A DNA stretch of 32,351 bases from Devosia sp. (GTDB lineage: Bacteria; Pseudomonadota; Alphaproteobacteria; Rhizobiales; Devosiaceae), in contig JADGNE010000032.1 in the NCBI GenBank assembly GCA_015234425.1, positions 1-32,351 of the forward strand. The letters run 5' to 3'. The notes below the pieces were generated by a model. The model saw only the letters and a list, made by a program, of their open reading frames with translations. It had not been told where the DNA came from and did no database searches. The first letter of the stretch is position 1; the number at the start of each line of letters is the position of its first letter. The translations under genes and the position numbers were made by a program. Of the stretch, positions 9,390 through 16,786 are shown piece by piece.

Positions 9390-9426
9390 CCCTCCCCCTA
9401 TCAGGGGGAGGCTAGGTGGGGGTAGG
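9390..9426 (+). repeat. Dispersed repeat family A, copy 3 (short form)
   Basis: The stem CCTCCCCCT/AGGGGGAGG (9391-9399, 9403-9411) has a three-base loop and is followed by CTAGGTGGGGGTAGG. This is the cleanest short copy in the window. A small hairpin GTGGC/GCCAC (9361-9381) lies between it and copy 2. Confidence 0.75.
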
Positions 9427-9458
9427 AGAGCCCGGATGTCTCCGCTCCCACGCCACCC

Positions 9459-9499
9459 CCAAAAAACAAAAAGCCCCGCCGCACCAAGTGCGTCGGGGC
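9459..9499 (-). terminator. Terminator of the coaD-cyclophilin unit
   Basis: On the minus strand a 12-pair stem with one mismatch (9488-9499 with 9473-9484) and a three-base loop is followed by TTTTTGTTTTTTGG. It lies 24 bp after the cyclophilin stop. Confidence 0.92.
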
Positions 9500-9522
9500 G
9501 CCGGAAACCGGTGACGAACCGC

Positions 9523-10110
9523 TTACTTGTATTCGATCGTCGCCTTGATGATCTTGTCCGGGTTTGCCACGGCGCCATTGGCCGACTGCGGACCCTTTTC
9601 GAGCGCATCGACAGCTTCCATGCCGGAAGCAACCTTGCCGAACACCGTATACTGGCCGTCGAGGAAGCTCGCGTCCGCATAGGTGATGAAGAACTGCGCG
9701 TTGAACGAGTTCGGGTTCTGCGAGCGGGCAGCGCCGACGATGCCGCGCTGGAAGCTTTCCGAATTGAACTCAGCCTCGACATCAGGAAGCTGCGAACCGC
9801 CCATGCCGGCGCGCTGCAGATCGAAATTCGGGGTGTTTTCCTTGCCGAATTCGACGTCGCCGGTCTGGGCCATGAAACCCTCGATGACGCGGTGGAAAAC
9901 GACATTGTCGTATTCACCGCTCTCGGTCAGGGCCACGACGCGCTCGACATGCTTGGGCGCAATTTCGGGCAACAGTTCGATATCGACCGTACCGCTTTCG
10001 AGCGTCAGGATCAGATGCGGCTTGCCCTCCTGGGCGAAAGCCGGAGCTGCGAGGCTGACCAAAGCGGCGACAGCGAGGCCACCAAGCAGGCGGCGGGAGA
10101 GAGTAATCAT
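9523..10110 (-). CDS. Periplasmic peptidyl-prolyl cis-trans isomerase, cyclophilin type
   Basis: This 195-residue cyclophilin has a Sec signal peptide: basic MITLSRR, hydrophobic core, and a likely cut after AFA at residue 26. It should therefore act on protein folding in the periplasm. The cyclophilin core shows VFHRVIEGFMAQTGD with the catalytic Arg74, QFFIT at 139-143 and GQYTVFGKV at 152-160. The start ATG (10110-10108) overlaps the coaD stop in the sequence ATGA, so translation is probably coupled to coaD and the two genes share a transcript. It resembles PpiA/PpiB; because the short bacterial members are hard to separate I leave the symbol empty. Confidence 0.95.
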   Translation of the reverse strand: MITLSRRLLGGLAVAALVSLAAPAFAQEGKPHLILTLESGTVDIELLPEIAPKHVERVVALTESGEYDNVVFHRVIEGFMAQTGDVEFGKENTPNFDLQRAGMGGSQLPDVEAEFNSESFQRGIVGAARSQNPNSFNAQFFITYADASFLDGQYTVFGKVASGMEAVDALEKGPQSANGAVANPDKIIKATIEYK

Positions 10111-10601
10111 CGTGGTTTCAGAGCCTTAAGGACGATTGGCGGGACGAAGGCGGAAATATCCCCGCCCATTTCTGCGATTTGGCGCACCAATGTGGCCGAG
10201 ATATGCCGCACAGGTGGGCTGGAGGGAAGGAAGACGGTCTGCAGATCGGGCGCCATCTGGGCGTTCATCCCCACCATCTGCATCTCGTAATTATAGTCGG
10301 TAGTGTCGCGCAGGCCGCGAATGATGAGCTTGGCGCCGTGGTCGCGCGCCGCATTCACCATCAGGCCGGAGAAGTCGACGATCTTGAATTCTGTCTGGGT
10401 CCGCAGCCCGACGGGGCCGAGCACCTGGTCGAGAATGGCAATGCGGTCGACATGGCTGAACAGCGGGTTCTTCTTGGTCGCGCTGATTCCAACCGCCACC
10501 ACCAGCGTATCGACGAGCTTGCAGGCCCGCTCGATGACATCGAGATGCCCATTGGTCAGCGGATCGAACGACCCCGGATAAAAGCCGACGAGTTTGCTCA
10601 T
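10107..10601 (-). CDS. coaD: Phosphopantetheine adenylyltransferase
   Basis: CoaD transfers AMP from ATP to 4'-phosphopantetheine, the penultimate step of coenzyme A synthesis, in the cytoplasm. The 164-residue protein is of standard length. It carries the nucleotidyltransferase motif GSFDPLTNGH (catalytic His19), the basic region RGLRDTTDYNYE and the ATP-binding motif ISATLVRQI. The start at 10601 has AAGGGGG about four bases upstream. Its stop overlaps the start of the downstream cyclophilin by four bases, and the MFS gene ends 36 bp upstream on the same strand, so all three may be one transcription unit. Confidence 0.97.
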   Translation of the reverse strand: MSKLVGFYPGSFDPLTNGHLDVIERACKLVDTLVVAVGISATKKNPLFSHVDRIAILDQVLGPVGLRTQTEFKIVDFSGLMVNAARDHGAKLIIRGLRDTTDYNYEMQMVGMNAQMAPDLQTVFLPSSPPVRHISATLVRQIAEMGGDISAFVPPIVLKALKPR

Positions 10602-10637
10602 TCTGCCCCCTTCCCTCTTGTTGTTGTTAGGGTTTTC

Positions 10638-11867
10638 TCACGCGCGGCGTGCGGTTGCAAGCGTAACGCCCCCGAGCACGACCAGCAGCGCGCCACCGAC
10701 GAGAAACGCAGCCGGCGTGCCCCATTGGGAAGCGATGGCGCTGCCGATCAGCGGGGCCGACAGCATGGTGAGCGTGATCACAGCCTCGCCTGCAGCAAAC
10801 ACCCGCCCGATCCGGTCCGGCGGGACCTCAGCTTGGATAATGGTCCGATAGGGCACCAGCATGAAGGCGGTCGATCCACCCATGAACAGCAGCACGAAGA
10901 GGAACGCGGCGAGCGGGAGCATCAGTCCGGCCAAGGCCGCTGCCGCCACAGCCGCCGTCGTCAGCCCCGATATCATGGCCGCCAGTGCCATGACGAGGAT
11001 TGGTCGACCGGCAGCGAAGCACCCGGCCACCAGAGCGCCGATCAAACCGCCAAGCCCCGATGCGGCGATGGAAAGCCCGAACGCCGTGGCGCCAAACCCA
11101 AAACCCTCCGCCAGCAGGGCGATCAGCGCGTCATAGAGAAAGAAGGAGAAATAGGCGAAGGCCGAAAAGATCAGCGCCACCAGCAGCCGCCGACTGCGCC
11201 GGAATTCGGCAATACCGGCCAGCGACTCGACAAAGAACCGACCGCGCTGGCCATCGCCCTCCCCCTGTTCGCGTGGCGGGATCACAAGCGTCAGCGCAAT
11301 CACAACGGCGATGAGGGAGAGGCCCGCGTTAAAGAGAAACACGCCCTGCGCCGGCCAGATCACCAGCAGAAGCCCACCGATGGCCGGTCCCGCAATTTTT
11401 GAGGTCTGGTTGATTGCCTGATGCAGCCCATTGGCATGCCCCAGAAGATGTTTGGGCGTCGTCGCCTGAAGCGCCGCCTGCCGTGCCGGCGTAAACGCTG
11501 AGTCGATGGCGCCGCGCAGGAACACCAGCACCAGCAGCATCGCCGCATCCCCGGTGAACGCGAAGCCGAGCGTCGCCAGCGCCCGCCCCAGATTGCTGAT
11601 CACCAGCACGGCACTGATCGAGGACCGATCCACCACCACTGCGGCCAGCGGCCCCACCATAATATAGGGCAGGCTCAGCGCCAGCGCGAAAATTGCCAGC
11701 GCGAACGGCCCATGGCCCCAGCCAAACACCAGCAGCGCCACGATGGCCGCATAGTCGAGCCAGTCCGCAAAATCCGCCGGCAGGCTGGCCAGCGCCAGCC
11801 GACGCGGCACGGGCAAACTGAGCAGCGCCCGATACCCCGGTTTCTCACGATCAGCGCTGGCAGTCAT
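10638..11867 (-). CDS. MFS transporter, EntS/MFS_3-like exporter
   Basis: This is a 409-residue major facilitator protein with about 12 hydrophobic helices and a cytoplasmic, charged N-terminus (MTASADREKPGYR). The loop after helix 2 carries the short motif GPLAAVVVDR, a form of the MFS motif A. A longer segment after helix 4 (RGAIDSAFTPARQAALQATT) is characteristic of the MFS_3/enterobactin-exporter-like group. Substrate cannot be told; export of a small molecule or siderophore is the family tendency. The start at 11867 lacks a strong Shine-Dalgarno. It is divergent from the DUF805 gene and is followed 36 bp later by coaD. Confidence 0.88.
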   Translation of the reverse strand: MTASADREKPGYRALLSLPVPRRLALASLPADFADWLDYAAIVALLVFGWGHGPFALAIFALALSLPYIMVGPLAAVVVDRSSISAVLVISNLGRALATLGFAFTGDAAMLLVLVFLRGAIDSAFTPARQAALQATTPKHLLGHANGLHQAINQTSKIAGPAIGGLLLVIWPAQGVFLFNAGLSLIAVVIALTLVIPPREQGEGDGQRGRFFVESLAGIAEFRRSRRLLVALIFSAFAYFSFFLYDALIALLAEGFGFGATAFGLSIAASGLGGLIGALVAGCFAAGRPILVMALAAMISGLTTAAVAAAALAGLMLPLAAFLFVLLFMGGSTAFMLVPYRTIIQAEVPPDRIGRVFAAGEAVITLTMLSAPLIGSAIASQWGTPAAFLVGGALLVVLGGVTLATARRA

Positions 11868-12056
11868 AGTGCAAGGTCCAAATCATGCATGTTTTGAAAA
11901 CAACAAATTCAGCAATCTACCGGATCGAATACACCGCTTCGAACCAGAATTCCCGACCAATTATTGACCCTTCGCTAATGTTATTGCCACGTCGCAGATG
12001 CCATTCTCAACGCACCCCGCTACTTCTGGAGTGAAACTCCGGCCGGAACGGAAAAC

Positions 12057-12545
12057 ATGCGGTCATATTTCGATGCAATGCTGCGCTACTTCGATCTTTC
12101 GGGACGCAGTACGCGCCGGCAATATTGGTTGTTCTGGCTGGTCGCCACACTCCTCGCGCTCGCCGGCGCCTTTGCCGACCTCGAGTTTTTCTACACCGAC
12201 ATCAGAAAGGGCTACCCGGGTCCCTTCACCGCATTTCTATCGGTGGTTCATTTTCTTCCCGCCATTGCCGTAACTGTGCGCCGCCTGCACGATATCGGGC
12301 GGTCGGGCTGGTGGTATTTCGTCCAGTGCATTCCGCTCGTTGGCCAGTTGCTCATGCTGTTCTGGATGCTGGCCCCGCCCAATCAATGGGACAATGAGTT
12401 CGGCCCCAATCCACGTACGCTGGCGTCGGCCGCTCCCGCACGCCAGGCGCAACAGAGCACCATCCCGCGTCAGGTCCGCATGGGCAGCGCACCTCCCGCT
12501 CAGGCCAGAGGCGCCCAAAACCCCGACATCGAACGCTTCATCTGA
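12057..12545 (+). CDS. DUF805 family inner-membrane protein
   Basis: This 162-residue protein has three hydrophobic segments (about 23-40, 59-75 and 86-106), the conserved R-x-x-YW start of the domain (RRQYWLFWL), and the hallmark RRLHDIGRSGWW at 75-86. The DUF805 core ends near residue 118 (FGPNP); a flexible Ala/Pro/Gln-rich tail of about 40 residues follows. The function of the family is unknown; some members sit near transport or stress genes. The ATG at 12057 has only a weak purine-rich stretch upstream. It is divergent from the MFS gene and convergent with gyrA, sharing a bidirectional terminator. Confidence 0.9.
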   Translation: MRSYFDAMLRYFDLSGRSTRRQYWLFWLVATLLALAGAFADLEFFYTDIRKGYPGPFTAFLSVVHFLPAIAVTVRRLHDIGRSGWWYFVQCIPLVGQLLMLFWMLAPPNQWDNEFGPNPRTLASAAPARQAQQSTIPRQVRMGSAPPAQARGAQNPDIERFI

Positions 12546-12570
12546 AGCACATCCGCACAACGTGGCGCGG

Positions 12571-12608
12571 AAACGACAAGGGGCGCCGAAGCGCCCCTTG
12601 TTTCTTAT
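12571..12608 (+). terminator. Bidirectional terminator between DUF805 gene and gyrA
   Basis: A perfect 11-bp stem ACAAGGGGCGC/GCGCCCCTTGT (12576-12586, 12591-12601) with loop CGAA is followed by TTCTTATT on the plus strand. On the minus strand it comes directly after the gyrA stop, where the tail is weaker (CGTTTCC). Confidence 0.85.
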
Positions 12609-15382
12609 TCTTCTGCCGCGCCGGTGTCGGGCGGTGCATCGTCCCCGGCCTCAGTACCGGTGTCGATGTCGTCCTCGTCGCTTTCAGGCTCGCTGATGCG
12701 CTCGACCGAAACCACCTTCTCATCCTCGGCCGTATCGAACACGATCACGCCCTGGGTGCTGCGACCCTTGATGCCGATCGGCTTGTCGCCACCAACCGGC
12801 AGGCGGATGGTCTGGCCGCCATCGCTGATCAGCATGATCTGGTCTTCTTCTTCCACCGGGAAGCTTGCGATCAGATTGCCGTTGCGCTTGTTGACCGCCA
12901 TGGCGACGATGCCCTTACCGCCACGACCGGTGATCCGGTATTCGTGGCTTGAGGTGCGCTTGCCATAGCCGTTCTCGGAGATCGTCAGGATGAACTGCTC
13001 GAGAGCACCCATCTTGGCGTAGAGCTCCTGATCAAGTTCGCCAGCCTCGACGCCTGCTTCATCCGAAGCACTGTCGTCGCTGTCCACTTCACCACGCATG
13101 GCGCGGCTGCGCTTGAGATAGGCGGCGCGTTCTTCGGCCGTCGCATCCGAGTGGTTGATCACGGCCATCGAGATGACGGTGTCGTTCTCCGCCAGCTGGA
13201 TGCCACGGACGCCCATCGAGTCGCGGCCCTTGAACAGGCGCACGTCGTCGACGCGGAAGCGGATTGCCTGGCCGAGCGCCGTGGTCAGCAGCACGTCATT
13301 GTTGACCGTGCAGGTCTCGACGCCGACGATCGCATCGCCCTCATCGAGCTTCATGGCGATCTTGCCGTTCTGGCGCACTTCGACGAAGTCGGCCAGCGAG
13401 TTGCGGCGAACTGTGCCGCGCGTCGTGGCGAACATGATGTCGAGATTGCCCCAGCTGGTCTCGTCCTCGGGCAGCGGCATGATCGAGGTGATCCGCTCGC
13501 CCTGCTCCAGCGGCAGGATGTTGATCAGGGCCTTGCCCTTGCCATTGGCAGGAGCCAGCGGCAGGCGCCAGACCTTGATCTTGTAGGCAATGCCGCGGCT
13601 GGTGAAGAACAGCACCGGCGTATGCGTATTGGCGACGAAGAGGCGCGAGACGAAATCCTCGTCGCGTGTCGACATGCCAGAGCGCCCCTTGCCACCGCGA
13701 TTCTGGGCGCGATAGGTCGAAAGCGGCACGCGCTTGATGTAACCGGCGTGGCTCACGGTTACGACCATGTCTTCGCGGGCGATCAGGTCCTCGTCGTCGA
13801 AATCGGCGACGTGATCGGCGATTTCGGTCCGGCGCGCACGGCCGAACTGGTCACGGATCTCTTCAAGCTCTTCCCGAATGATCTGCTGCACGCGCTCACG
13901 GCTGCGCAGGATATCGAGATAGTCCTCGATCTCGGCGCCGAGGCCATTGAGTTCGTCGCCGATTTCGTCACGGCCAAGAGCCGTAAGACGAGCCAGACGC
14001 AGTTCGAGAATGGCGCGGGCCTGTTCTTCGGAGAGATTGAACGTGCCGTCGTCGTTGATCCGGTGGCGCGGGTCGTCGATCAGCTTGATCAGCGGCTCCA
14101 CATCGGCTGCCGGCCAGCGGCGGGTCATCAACTGCTCGCGCGCCGTCGCCGGATCGGGCGCGGTGCGGATCAGGGCGATGACCTCATCGATATTGGCCAC
14201 GGCCACGGCCAGACCAACCAGGATATGGGCGCGGTCACGGGCCTTGTTCAGCAGGAACCGGGCGCGACGCGTAACCACTTCCTCACGGAAGCTGAGGAAC
14301 GCCTCGAGAATCTGCTTGAGATTCATCAGCTCCGGCTTGCCGCCGTTCAGCGCCACGAAATTGCAGCCAAACGAGCTCTGCAGCTGCGTGAAGCGGTAAA
14401 GCTGGTTCAGTACCACATCAGGCATCGCATCGCGCTTGACCTCGATGACGATGCGCATGCCTTCGCGGCTAGACTCGTCGCGCAGGTCGGCAATGCCTTC
14501 GACGCGCTTGTCGCGCACCAGCTCGGCGATCTTTTCGACCAGATGCGCCTTGTTCACCTGATACGGGATCTCGGTGATGACGATGGCTTCGCGTTCCTTG
14601 CGAACCTCTTCCACCACCGCGCGGCCACGCACGATGATCGAGCCGCGGCCCGTCTCATAAGCCTGGCGGATACCGGCACGGCCGAGGATGATCCCGCCGG
14701 TCGGGAAGTCCGGACCGGGCAAATGCTCGATCAGCTCGTCGGTGGTGATGAACGGGTTATCCAACAGCGCCAGCGAGGCGTTGATGGTTTCGCTCAGATT
14801 ATGCGTCGGCACATTGGTCGCCATGCCGACAGCGATACCGCTGCCGCCGTTGACCAGCATGTTCGGGAAGCGCGCCGGCAACACCGAGGGTTCGGATTCC
14901 GAACCGTCATAGTTGGGCTTGAAATCAACCGTGTCCTTGTCGAGGTCATCGAGCAGGGAGTTGGTGATCTTTTGCATGCGCACTTCGGTGTAACGCATGG
15001 CCGCCGGCATATCGCCGTCGACCGAGCCGAAGTTGCCCTGGCCTTCCGCCAGCATCTCTCCCATGGAGAAATCCTGCGCCATACGGACCAAGGCCATATA
15101 GATCGAGGAGTCGCCGTGGGGGTGGTATTTACCGATCACGTCACCGACCACGCGGGCCGATTTACGGAATGGCTTGTTGTACTCGTATCCGTTCTCGCTC
15201 ATCGAGAACAGGATGCGCCGGTGCACCGGCTTGAGGCCGTCACGCACGTCCGGAAGCGCGCGGCTCACGATCACGCTCATCGCGTAATCGAGGTAGCTGT
15301 TGCGCATTTCGTCGGTGATCTGGATCGTCGCTATGCCGGACCCTGGGGTGTCGGCAGGCAGATTATCGGTCGTATCACTCAC
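12605..15382 (-). CDS. gyrA: DNA gyrase subunit A
   Basis: GyrA is the DNA-cleaving subunit of gyrase, which introduces negative supercoils with GyrB. The 925-residue protein has the breakage-reunion domain with catalytic Tyr131 in AMRYTE. A C-terminal beta-pinwheel follows, with the GyrA box QNRGGKG, an acidic insertion (SDDSASDEAGVEAGELDQEL) typical of alphaproteobacteria, and an acidic tail. In the quinolone pocket Ser92 (E. coli Ser83) is present, but residue 96, the equivalent of E. coli Asp87, is Met (HGDSSIYM). The start is a GTG at 15382 with a weak upstream GGA; the N-terminus then aligns with relatives. A sigma-70-like promoter lies at 15415-15444. Confidence 0.98.
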   Translation of the reverse strand: MSDTTDNLPADTPGSGIATIQITDEMRNSYLDYAMSVIVSRALPDVRDGLKPVHRRILFSMSENGYEYNKPFRKSARVVGDVIGKYHPHGDSSIYMALVRMAQDFSMGEMLAEGQGNFGSVDGDMPAAMRYTEVRMQKITNSLLDDLDKDTVDFKPNYDGSESEPSVLPARFPNMLVNGGSGIAVGMATNVPTHNLSETINASLALLDNPFITTDELIEHLPGPDFPTGGIILGRAGIRQAYETGRGSIIVRGRAVVEEVRKEREAIVITEIPYQVNKAHLVEKIAELVRDKRVEGIADLRDESSREGMRIVIEVKRDAMPDVVLNQLYRFTQLQSSFGCNFVALNGGKPELMNLKQILEAFLSFREEVVTRRARFLLNKARDRAHILVGLAVAVANIDEVIALIRTAPDPATAREQLMTRRWPAADVEPLIKLIDDPRHRINDDGTFNLSEEQARAILELRLARLTALGRDEIGDELNGLGAEIEDYLDILRSRERVQQIIREELEEIRDQFGRARRTEIADHVADFDDEDLIAREDMVVTVSHAGYIKRVPLSTYRAQNRGGKGRSGMSTRDEDFVSRLFVANTHTPVLFFTSRGIAYKIKVWRLPLAPANGKGKALINILPLEQGERITSIMPLPEDETSWGNLDIMFATTRGTVRRNSLADFVEVRQNGKIAMKLDEGDAIVGVETCTVNNDVLLTTALGQAIRFRVDDVRLFKGRDSMGVRGIQLAENDTVISMAVINHSDATAEERAAYLKRSRAMRGEVDSDDSASDEAGVEAGELDQELYAKMGALEQFILTISENGYGKRTSSHEYRITGRGGKGIVAMAVNKRNGNLIASFPVEEEDQIMLISDGGQTIRLPVGGDKPIGIKGRSTQGVIVFDTAEDEKVVSVERISEPESDEDDIDTGTEAGDDAPPDTGAAEE

Positions 15383-15414
15383 GGGGTGATTCCGTGTTGG
15401 TTCTTGTTAACCGA

Positions 15415-15444
15415 TAGATAGGCGATTCCGGCCAGAAAGGCCAA
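15415..15444 (-). promoter_or_regulatory. Possible sigma-70 promoter of gyrA
   Basis: On the minus strand TTGGCC (15439-15444) and TATCTA (15415-15420) are 18 bases apart, placing a start near 15408, about 25 nt before the GTG of gyrA. The hexamers are imperfect, but the position in the 93-bp gap after the lipase gene is right. Confidence 0.4.
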
Positions 15445-15475
15445 TTTTCCGGCGTGCAAGCTGTGGAGACCCCCC

Positions 15476-16654
15476 TTACAGCGCCCCGCAGGAGGGCTTG
15501 ACATCCTCGCCGCGGAACCGGGCGTCACTCCAGGCGATGAGATCGTCCTCCAGCGGCGTTCCCGGCCGGACCAGGCTGAGGTGATCAAGTCCTTCATAGA
15601 GCTGATAATCCAGCGCTTTCCCCTCTCCGCAGAGCCGGTCGACATATCCTGTCTGCACCTTTGCGGCGACGATCTCGTCGGCGCTCCCCTGCCCGATCAT
15701 CACCGGCATGGCAAACGGCCCATTCGGCACATTTTCCGCCAGCCGATCCGCGAGCGGGCCGACGATCGGGTCCGCGTCGAAAATGCCCGAGCTGGGAAAC
15801 AGCATGGCTTGGGCCAGCGAAGGCAGCGCCCGCGCATCCACCGCGCAGCGGCTCGCCATGTCCCGGGCCACCCACGACATCGGCGCGCCGATATAGTCCT
15901 GCACCCGCACGTCCGCATAAGTCCGGGAGTAGGCCTCGAGGAGATAGCTGCTGACCACCTTGCCGAAGAGGCTGCCGCGCACCGTTTCGACAAGCGCCGG
16001 CATGTCTGAAGCCGGCGCCAGCGCCGCCACCCCGACAATATCGAGCTCCGGCGCATAGTCTTGCGCCATCTGCGCCACCCACAGCGCCGAATTGCCACCC
16101 TGCGAATGCCCCCAGACGACGCTGCGCGCCCCGATTTCGACCGCCTCCATCGCCTGCGCCGCCCGCAAGGAATCCATCACCGCCCGCGCCGCATCCTCCC
16201 CAACGAGATAGGCGTGTCCGCCCTTGGTGCCCAGACCGACATAGTCCGTCGCCACATAGGCCCAGCCCTCCGCCAGCAAGTCATCTACCGCAGGCACATC
16301 CGCAAAGGGCCACTCCACCGAGGGCGCACAACCCGGGGCGATCCCCTTGGTGCCGTGGGCCCAGCCGATGGCATCCAGCGGCCCCAGCGCCCCCTTGGGC
16401 GCCATCACCACCGCACTGGCCACCGCCTGCGTGTCGTCGATCCGCGTCGTCGTATAGAGAATGCGCCAGGCGTCAGCCGCCTCCGGCACGTCGCGGAAGT
16501 AGGGCTCCACCGCCAGCAACGTCCCCGGCGCCCCGGAAGCGCTCACAGAAGAATAGAACGCATCCGGCGTCGGCGGCCGAGACAGCACCCAGCCGTTCCC
16601 GATCGCCAGCACCAAACCCGCGATCCCCACCCCGACCCAAGCCACTCTCCGCAT
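15476..16654 (-). CDS. Secretory-lipase-like alpha/beta hydrolase
   Basis: This 392-residue hydrolase resembles the LIP (secretory lipase) family. An N-terminal hydrophobic segment (4-22) works as a signal or membrane anchor, so the enzyme should be periplasmic or secreted. The nucleophile elbow GHSQGG places Ser184. The likely triad partners are Asp326 in GQGSADEIV and His358 in GLDHLSLV. The family-typical block GWAHGTKGIAPGCAPS (97-112) and the paired cysteines suggest a disulphide-bearing exported enzyme. The start at 16654 has GGGGGAG nine bases upstream. It is divergent from the RND exporter and shares with it a 132-bp space holding a perfect palindrome. The natural ester substrate is unknown. 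Confidence 0.88.
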   Translation of the reverse strand: MRRVAWVGVGIAGLVLAIGNGWVLSRPPTPDAFYSSVSASGAPGTLLAVEPYFRDVPEAADAWRILYTTTRIDDTQAVASAVVMAPKGALGPLDAIGWAHGTKGIAPGCAPSVEWPFADVPAVDDLLAEGWAYVATDYVGLGTKGGHAYLVGEDAARAVMDSLRAAQAMEAVEIGARSVVWGHSQGGNSALWVAQMAQDYAPELDIVGVAALAPASDMPALVETVRGSLFGKVVSSYLLEAYSRTYADVRVQDYIGAPMSWVARDMASRCAVDARALPSLAQAMLFPSSGIFDADPIVGPLADRLAENVPNGPFAMPVMIGQGSADEIVAAKVQTGYVDRLCGEGKALDYQLYEGLDHLSLVRPGTPLEDDLIAWSDARFRGEDVKPSCGAL

Positions 16655-16677
16655 CGCTCAAAACTCCCCCGCGTCCG

Positions 16678-16689
16678 TGCAATATTGCA
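16678..16689. promoter_or_regulatory. Perfect 12-bp palindrome between divergent lipase and RND genes
   Basis: TGCAATATTGCA is a perfect palindrome in an otherwise GC-rich, 132-bp divergent intergenic region. Its size and symmetry suit a dimeric regulator, but no regulator gene lies nearby, so the role is inferred. Confidence 0.4.
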
Positions 16690-16786
16690 ACGTCACAAAA
16701 CCAAAAACCTGCGACCGCTGGACGCATCGGCCGCAAACTCGTACAGATTTCGCCAGGTTTTCGCCCCATTGCGGAGTCGGGTTTCG

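Noticed and set aside
13151..15421. 756-residue open frame antisense to gyrA
   Set aside because: It mirrors the gyrA codon pattern in a high-GC genome, has no domain resemblance and is rich in His/Arg/Asp as shadow frames are.
16061..16786. N-terminal extension of the RND exporter frame
   Set aside because: This part is antisense to the lipase gene and Arg/His/Pro-rich; the membrane protein begins sensibly at the GTG at 16787.
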